64,000 nt of DNA, from the NCBI GenBank assembly GCA_964247055.1, contig OZ176051.1:9424001-9488000 (forward strand), in the 5' to 3' direction. Made by a program: the position numbers and the translations under genes. This stretch comes from Paragordius varius (Eukaryota > Nematomorpha). This document shows, piece by piece, positions 59,701 to 64,000 of this stretch. Numbering within the stretch: the stretch's first letter is position 1; the number at the start of each line of letters is the position of its first letter. The notes beneath the pieces are model-generated. The model ran no database searches. It was not told the origin of the DNA and saw only the letters and a list, made by a program, of their open reading frames with translations.

Positions 59701-59858
59701 TAAAATATTTTAGCCAATTATTGTTAAAATTATCACAAAATCTATTTAGCTCTTTTTAAATTTTCCCATTAATTTTATTTAGAGTATTGAGTAACGCCAA
59801 AAAATATTTTTTACGATAAAAATTATCTTTGGGCGTACTCTAAGTTGAATCCCTTTAC

Positions 59859-60034
59859 CGAGCCATTATAATATTATTTGGTAAATATTGGAGATTTTAA
59901 CAAATTTAATAAATATTTTTTTGTAAAATTTTTAACCGAATAAGTGTATTTTCTAAAAACACAATTGTAAGTTATTAATGGAGTATTTTGATATTGATGT
60001 CGGGAAATCGATCCTGTCAAACTTGAATAAAGAT
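59859..60034 (-). CDS. Candidate extracellular exon, unit D copy
   Basis: The acceptor tttttag ends at 60035 and a GTAAAG donor follows 59859. The frame contains LTGSISRHQYQNTPLITYNC, FRKYTYSVKNFTKKYLLN and SPIFTKYYNGS. Its start phase (2) would fit the GTAAGT donor inside exon 5 (after ANSC), so it could be an alternative downstream exon of gene D. That use is inferred from phase alone. Confidence 0.35.
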
Positions 60035-60707
60035 CTAAAAACTATTCAACAGTTTATTATAAGCTCCGAGATATGCACCGATCTATATTAATTTATATTA
60101 CGCACCATAAAAACATTGGATTTTTAGATTCCACTTTATCAATAAGAGCTTGCTATTAAGTCAGATAAATTTTTTCATGGTTCATAAAACTTAATTTATT
60201 TTTTTCCGCACATTCCATATTTACACTAAATTTAATTTGAAGTTAGCCAGGGTTCGTCAATTTTATTTTAATTTGTATCGAAATTGGTATAAACAGGGTT
60301 CAACACAAATAACTTCGCGGCTTCTGTGATAAATTCTGGTTATATTTTATTTATTTAGAGCCCTTTGGATTGATATATCTCATAAATAATCGTAAGTTTT
60401 GATTGAAATCAATTTTTTTAAACATTTATTAGAGCACTTTTGCATACACCCTGCTTTAAAACTTAATTGTAAATGTTTACATAATGCAGCTAAACTAGCG
60501 GAAAATGGATGGTAGGGGATCAAAAGTTGGTAATAACTTTATGAAAAATTCCCAGAGGTAGAATTATAACCAGTTCCACTGCAAAGCATATGTATTTAAA
60601 CTAATTAGAGAGGGGGAGATAAATTATCACTCCAATAACAACCAAAGACATACATGTAGCAATTTTTTGTGGATAGGAAGCGGTAAACTATCAACATAGT
60701 GTAAACA

Positions 60708-60920
60708 ATGTCACATGATATCTTGTCTCAAACTCGATATTGTTGTCAGAATGATGTTAATACTATAAAAACACATGTTGTAAAGAGAACGGCGAAAAAA
60801 AGAGAAAAGCTGTTAAATTTGGACGATGACACACTGGATCCTTTAAAACTGACTAAACAGACAACTTTGATAAAAAGACAAAAACTGTTTGATGGGCAAC
60901 AAATATTCATCAATGAGTAG
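60708..60920 (+). CDS. Unrecognised 70-codon ORF in D downstream spacer
   Basis: A basic, hydrophilic frame (THVVKRTAKKREKLLNLDDD, LDPLKLTKQTTLIKRQKLFD) on the + strand. The sister sequence in unit B (15880-16082) has stops and shifts. It is less AT-driven than chance frames. It may be a fragment of an older repeat or gene. No family known. Confidence 0.25.
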   Translation: MSHDILSQTRYCCQNDVNTIKTHVVKRTAKKREKLLNLDDDTLDPLKLTKQTTLIKRQKLFDGQQIFINE

Positions 60921-61019
60921 GTGCTGAAGCTTAAAAATATATTGCTTTTGCGATGTTACCAATTATATTCAGGTGGGAAAGTTTTGGGAATTTCTGACAA
61001 CTTAACATGATAAAACGGC

Positions 61020-62106
61020 AAAAATGGGGATCTAAAAATAATTTATGAATAGCTAAAAGCTTTGAGATAATGGACATCGAAATGATAAATGCGATTAATA
61101 TTCTGGAAAAAAGTAATTAAATTTTGCAATTTGAGGATAGTATCGCACATTAGCTTAAATAAAATATTAAACAATAGAGGAAAATTCAACTATATTGTAT
61201 TGTTTATATTATTATAAGCCTAATCCAAAACTTAAATATAGAACGAGATGGATATTAAAATTTTGTAACCAAACAAATTGGTTCGAACCCAACGAAATAT
61301 GTTTCTACGTTCGATACTATTTAAATCAATTTTCTAATCGAGCAACTTCCCAAAAAATTGGTAAATAGCCTAGTACTAATTAATGATAAAATAATTTAGG
61401 GATTTTTTTCACAAAGGCTTACAGCAGTGGTAACAAAATATAAAGGGACGAAAAAAAAATATCTTGTCGCAATGGTTAAACACCCACCATGTAATACCGA
61501 TAAAATTTCATAGCTTTTTTGACACATTTGCAGATATTTATACTTAAAATAAAAATTTAAAAATATAATAAATTTAAGGAGATTCCCTAGGGTCACGGTT
61601 GGAGTACCTCTGCTAAAATGATTTTAATAATATTAACCTAATTTAAAAAAATCATATTTACAAAAGGGCATCGTACGGCAGAACCGTGAAAATAAAACCG
61701 ATAATACTCTCGCGTCAATAAATATTTCAACTCAAAACATAAAATAGATATAAAATTTTAGGGCAAATCTAGACAACACCTAATAATATATTCCAAAAGT
61801 TAAATATTTTATTGACTTTGTTATGAAATTATTTTTGGAATATTAAAATTTTGAATTTATTTGATATAATCCAAAAACTTTCGTGGGCCGCAAATTGTTG
61901 CAGAAGACCGCGTGTAGGACAGTGCTGGTAAATAAATGGACAATAAAAATCGAGATATTAGTGTTGGTTTGGTATGAAGCTTTAATTACTTCTTTAAATC
62001 AACGTTTTACTTATTCAAAGTTGTGGGCCCAAATAAGAATTAATTGCCTAAAATGTTTATTATTTATTTGTTAATTTTTGAAAATCATCACAAAACGAGA
62101 TAAGGA
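61020..62106 (-). other. 3' flank of gene D
   Basis: Homologous to the flanks of A, B and C and closest to B. It contains the 'ggttcgaaccc' palindrome (61281) and the GC-rich hAT-like motif (61885-61920). Confidence 0.4.
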
Positions 62107-64000
62107 TTAGATGTTTTCTCTTATCATTAGTTTCAATTGATTATTAACTAGAGCGATTTGATCACCGGCCGAAAGACGCAACTTACAAGAATTCGCTCTA
62201 CATTCGATTGTATACGGAGACCGATTTTTAGCATACACAGTTATTCTTGTGGAATATTGGTTTGGTAAAAGGTGAGGCTTGATTTGGTCCCAGGTGCTTG
62301 CTTTATTATTCCATCTGATATCTAATATATCGGTAAAGGGTAATATATTACACATTAGTAAAAAACGAATATCATTGACATAAGAGGTTTGTTTATAAAC
62401 ATTTATTATGGGCAAAATTTTATGCGAATGGTTATAATACTCGTATTCATCAATGACTAAAAATCAAATAAAACTCATTTACGATTGTGTTGTATGCATG
62501 GCGATATTTGCTTTCACTAATCAGTTAACATACTGTTGTTTGTTAAATTTTAATTTTACGCCAGTAAGTATTAACTAATGCCCAAACTACATTTTCCGAA
62601 AATAAAATACATGCTGAGAATTATAAACTATCTATATAATTTTTAGGTAAATAATAAATAATTCACAATATAATAAAACTTTGTGTGACATATCGCGTAT
62701 ATATTCCCTATAGTGAACAAGTAAAAATACATTTTCGTTTATTTTTATTTGTAAATTATTTTTTTAATATTAAAGGGTTGGTATCATGTTAAGTTGCATT
62801 ATATCATTAATTTCTTTTAATTTTTTTAAAAAATAAGTACTTTTGGAGGCAGTTTGGCACTCCTTAGCTACCAATTTAATTTCATGTAGAGAATCCGATT
62901 TTTTTAGATATATTTTGTCGTATTTGGATATTTCGTTTCTCGAACCACTTAGTATCAACTTATTATTGTCCATGTAGGTTTTAAATTTAGTCAGGTATTC
63001 ATAAGAAGGGCCAAGAATCTCAACATCTTTTATATTCCATCCAAGTGTTGAGAAACTAACTGTATTTTCACACTGATAGTATTTCCGAACACTTTTCGCT
63101 AATATATATTATATTAAATTAAGCCTAATTATTCTATAATAACGTGAGGTTTGTAGATTTTGAATTATTTTAGTAAAAAAATTTATATAACTCAGATTTT
63201 AATATACGTTAATAGAGTTTTCTGAGAGCACTAATACCCAATATGGAATTAACTTGACAAAAAGTTTGCAGCTCATGTTTTTTAATCTTTACGATTAATA
63301 GGTATGTACCGGAATATTTGTATTTATTTTGCATTGGAAAAGATTATAAATGATATATAATTGTAATAAAAAATTAATAATTAAACTTACTTAAACTTTT
63401 GGGCATATATTTAAAGTTTCCAGCTTTGTCCCACGTTCCTATAATACATAGTTTTAAGTTATTTTAGTTTATAACAAAAAGGAGAATTGCTTAAAGAATA
63501 TTGAGAGCATTAACACACTCGCCTTCGAGCATTCAGAGTGATGATGGAAAAATTATACATTTAATTATAAATATATATGAAATGTAAAAAAAATAAAGAA
63601 AACCATCAAATTTAATTATCCATCTTCTATATGCATATTGATTCACGAAAAGGACTAAAAATTCATTAGGAATCGCTGTTATATTAGCTTGAATAGAGCC
63701 GTTGGATTTTTGATATATTCTACAATGACTATAAAGGTTTAATTCACAAGTTTTGGCTAAATTAGGGTCATTGAACAAATCAGAACAATTTTCCTCAAAT
63801 ATAAATCGTCCATTGTAGCTCTTGTAATCCGTCAAAGGGTAGAAAATTTCAAAATAAAGGTTAAGTTCTTTACCATCTATGTTAATGGTCCAAAGTCCAG
63901 CATAATCACATTTACCAGGTATATTAAAGATTAATTTTGTTTTGTTTGACACTTGAAAAGGCATTTCTTTTCCATATTTGGTAGTTATTTGAATGGTAGG
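62107..64000 (-). CDS. Glycoprotein family copy D (partial, runs off window)
   Basis: Visible exons are the inner part of exon 2 (64000-63604), 63438-63391, 63098-62841 and 62456-62107. Frames stay open and borders are GT..AG. The acceptor of exon 3 survives as 'attatag' although 8 bases of the usual sequence before it are missing. Exon 2 has GKCDYAGLWTINIDGKELNL and the sequons NKT, NCS and NGS; exon 4 has KYYQCENTVSFSTLGW; exon 5 has the Ig-like LLMCNI ... DIRW ... YTIECRANS. Exon 1 with the signal peptide lies beyond the window. It is nearest to B in sequence and flanks. Confidence 0.7.

Overview
This is a strongly AT-rich stretch of animal nuclear DNA. The signs are short exons separated by introns of a few hundred bases with GT..AG borders, signal-peptide-bearing glycoprotein exons, and a dense load of animal-type transposons: hAT of the ZBED5/GTF2IRD2 kind, mariner, CACTA-like (CMC) elements, Helitrons, non-LTR retrotransposons and Ty3/gypsy fossils. 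Long (TA)n tracts are also present. An arthropod is the most natural guess from the transposon mix, but no gene here proves the phylum.

The backbone is a four-copy family of one secreted, heavily N-glycosylated gene of at least five exons. Copy A lies on the + strand (4616-7143). Copies B (19806-17286), C (45488-42929) and D (64000-62107, entering from the right edge) lie on the - strand. Introns and flanks are copied along with the exons. C reads open in all five exons and D in all visible exons. A is frame-broken in exon 2 and B in exon 5. The fifth exon has an Ig-like Cys...Trp...Tyr-x-x-x-Cys layout. Downstream of B and D only, there is a further candidate exon and a membrane-anchor exon. 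In A and C this part is replaced by a foldback element plus a mariner block.

The flanks contradict each other. Upstream, B and C share a Helitron, a LINE, a hAT end and a minisatellite. Downstream, A and C share the foldback and mariner as one large inverted duplication (about 3.3-11.55 kb against 39.55-48.5 kb), while B pairs with D. C therefore looks like a recombinant. The copies serve as empty sites for each other, which fixes insertion borders of a Helitron and two CACTA-like elements to the base.

Region by region: 1-3.3 kb, a repeat complex with long inverted modules, a hairpin insertion and an unknown ORF; 3.3-11.6 kb, unit A; 11.8-12.4 kb, a partial tandem repeat containing a hammerhead ribozyme; 12.5-14.6 kb, a LINE; 14.6-25.2 kb, unit B with its upstream repeats and minisatellite; 25.3-27.3 kb, a gypsy fossil; 27.5-30.3 kb, a hAT transposase carrying a nested hAT element with a perfect 8-bp target duplication; 31.0-34.9 kb, a separate, unrecognised split host gene on the - strand with matching splice phases; 35-37 kb, nothing supported; 37-39.6 kb, a second gypsy fossil; 39.6-52.4 kb, unit C; 52.5-53.7 kb, a larger Helitron; 54.4-58.6 kb, the second copy of the left-edge repeat complex; 58.6-64 kb, unit D.

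The most interesting items are the hammerhead ribozyme inside a 448-bp-period repeat (a retrozyme or Penelope-like signature), the recombinant duplication history of the glycoprotein family, and the unknown palindromic element at 54.4-57.5 kb. All calls come from reading the sequence; none was checked against a database.
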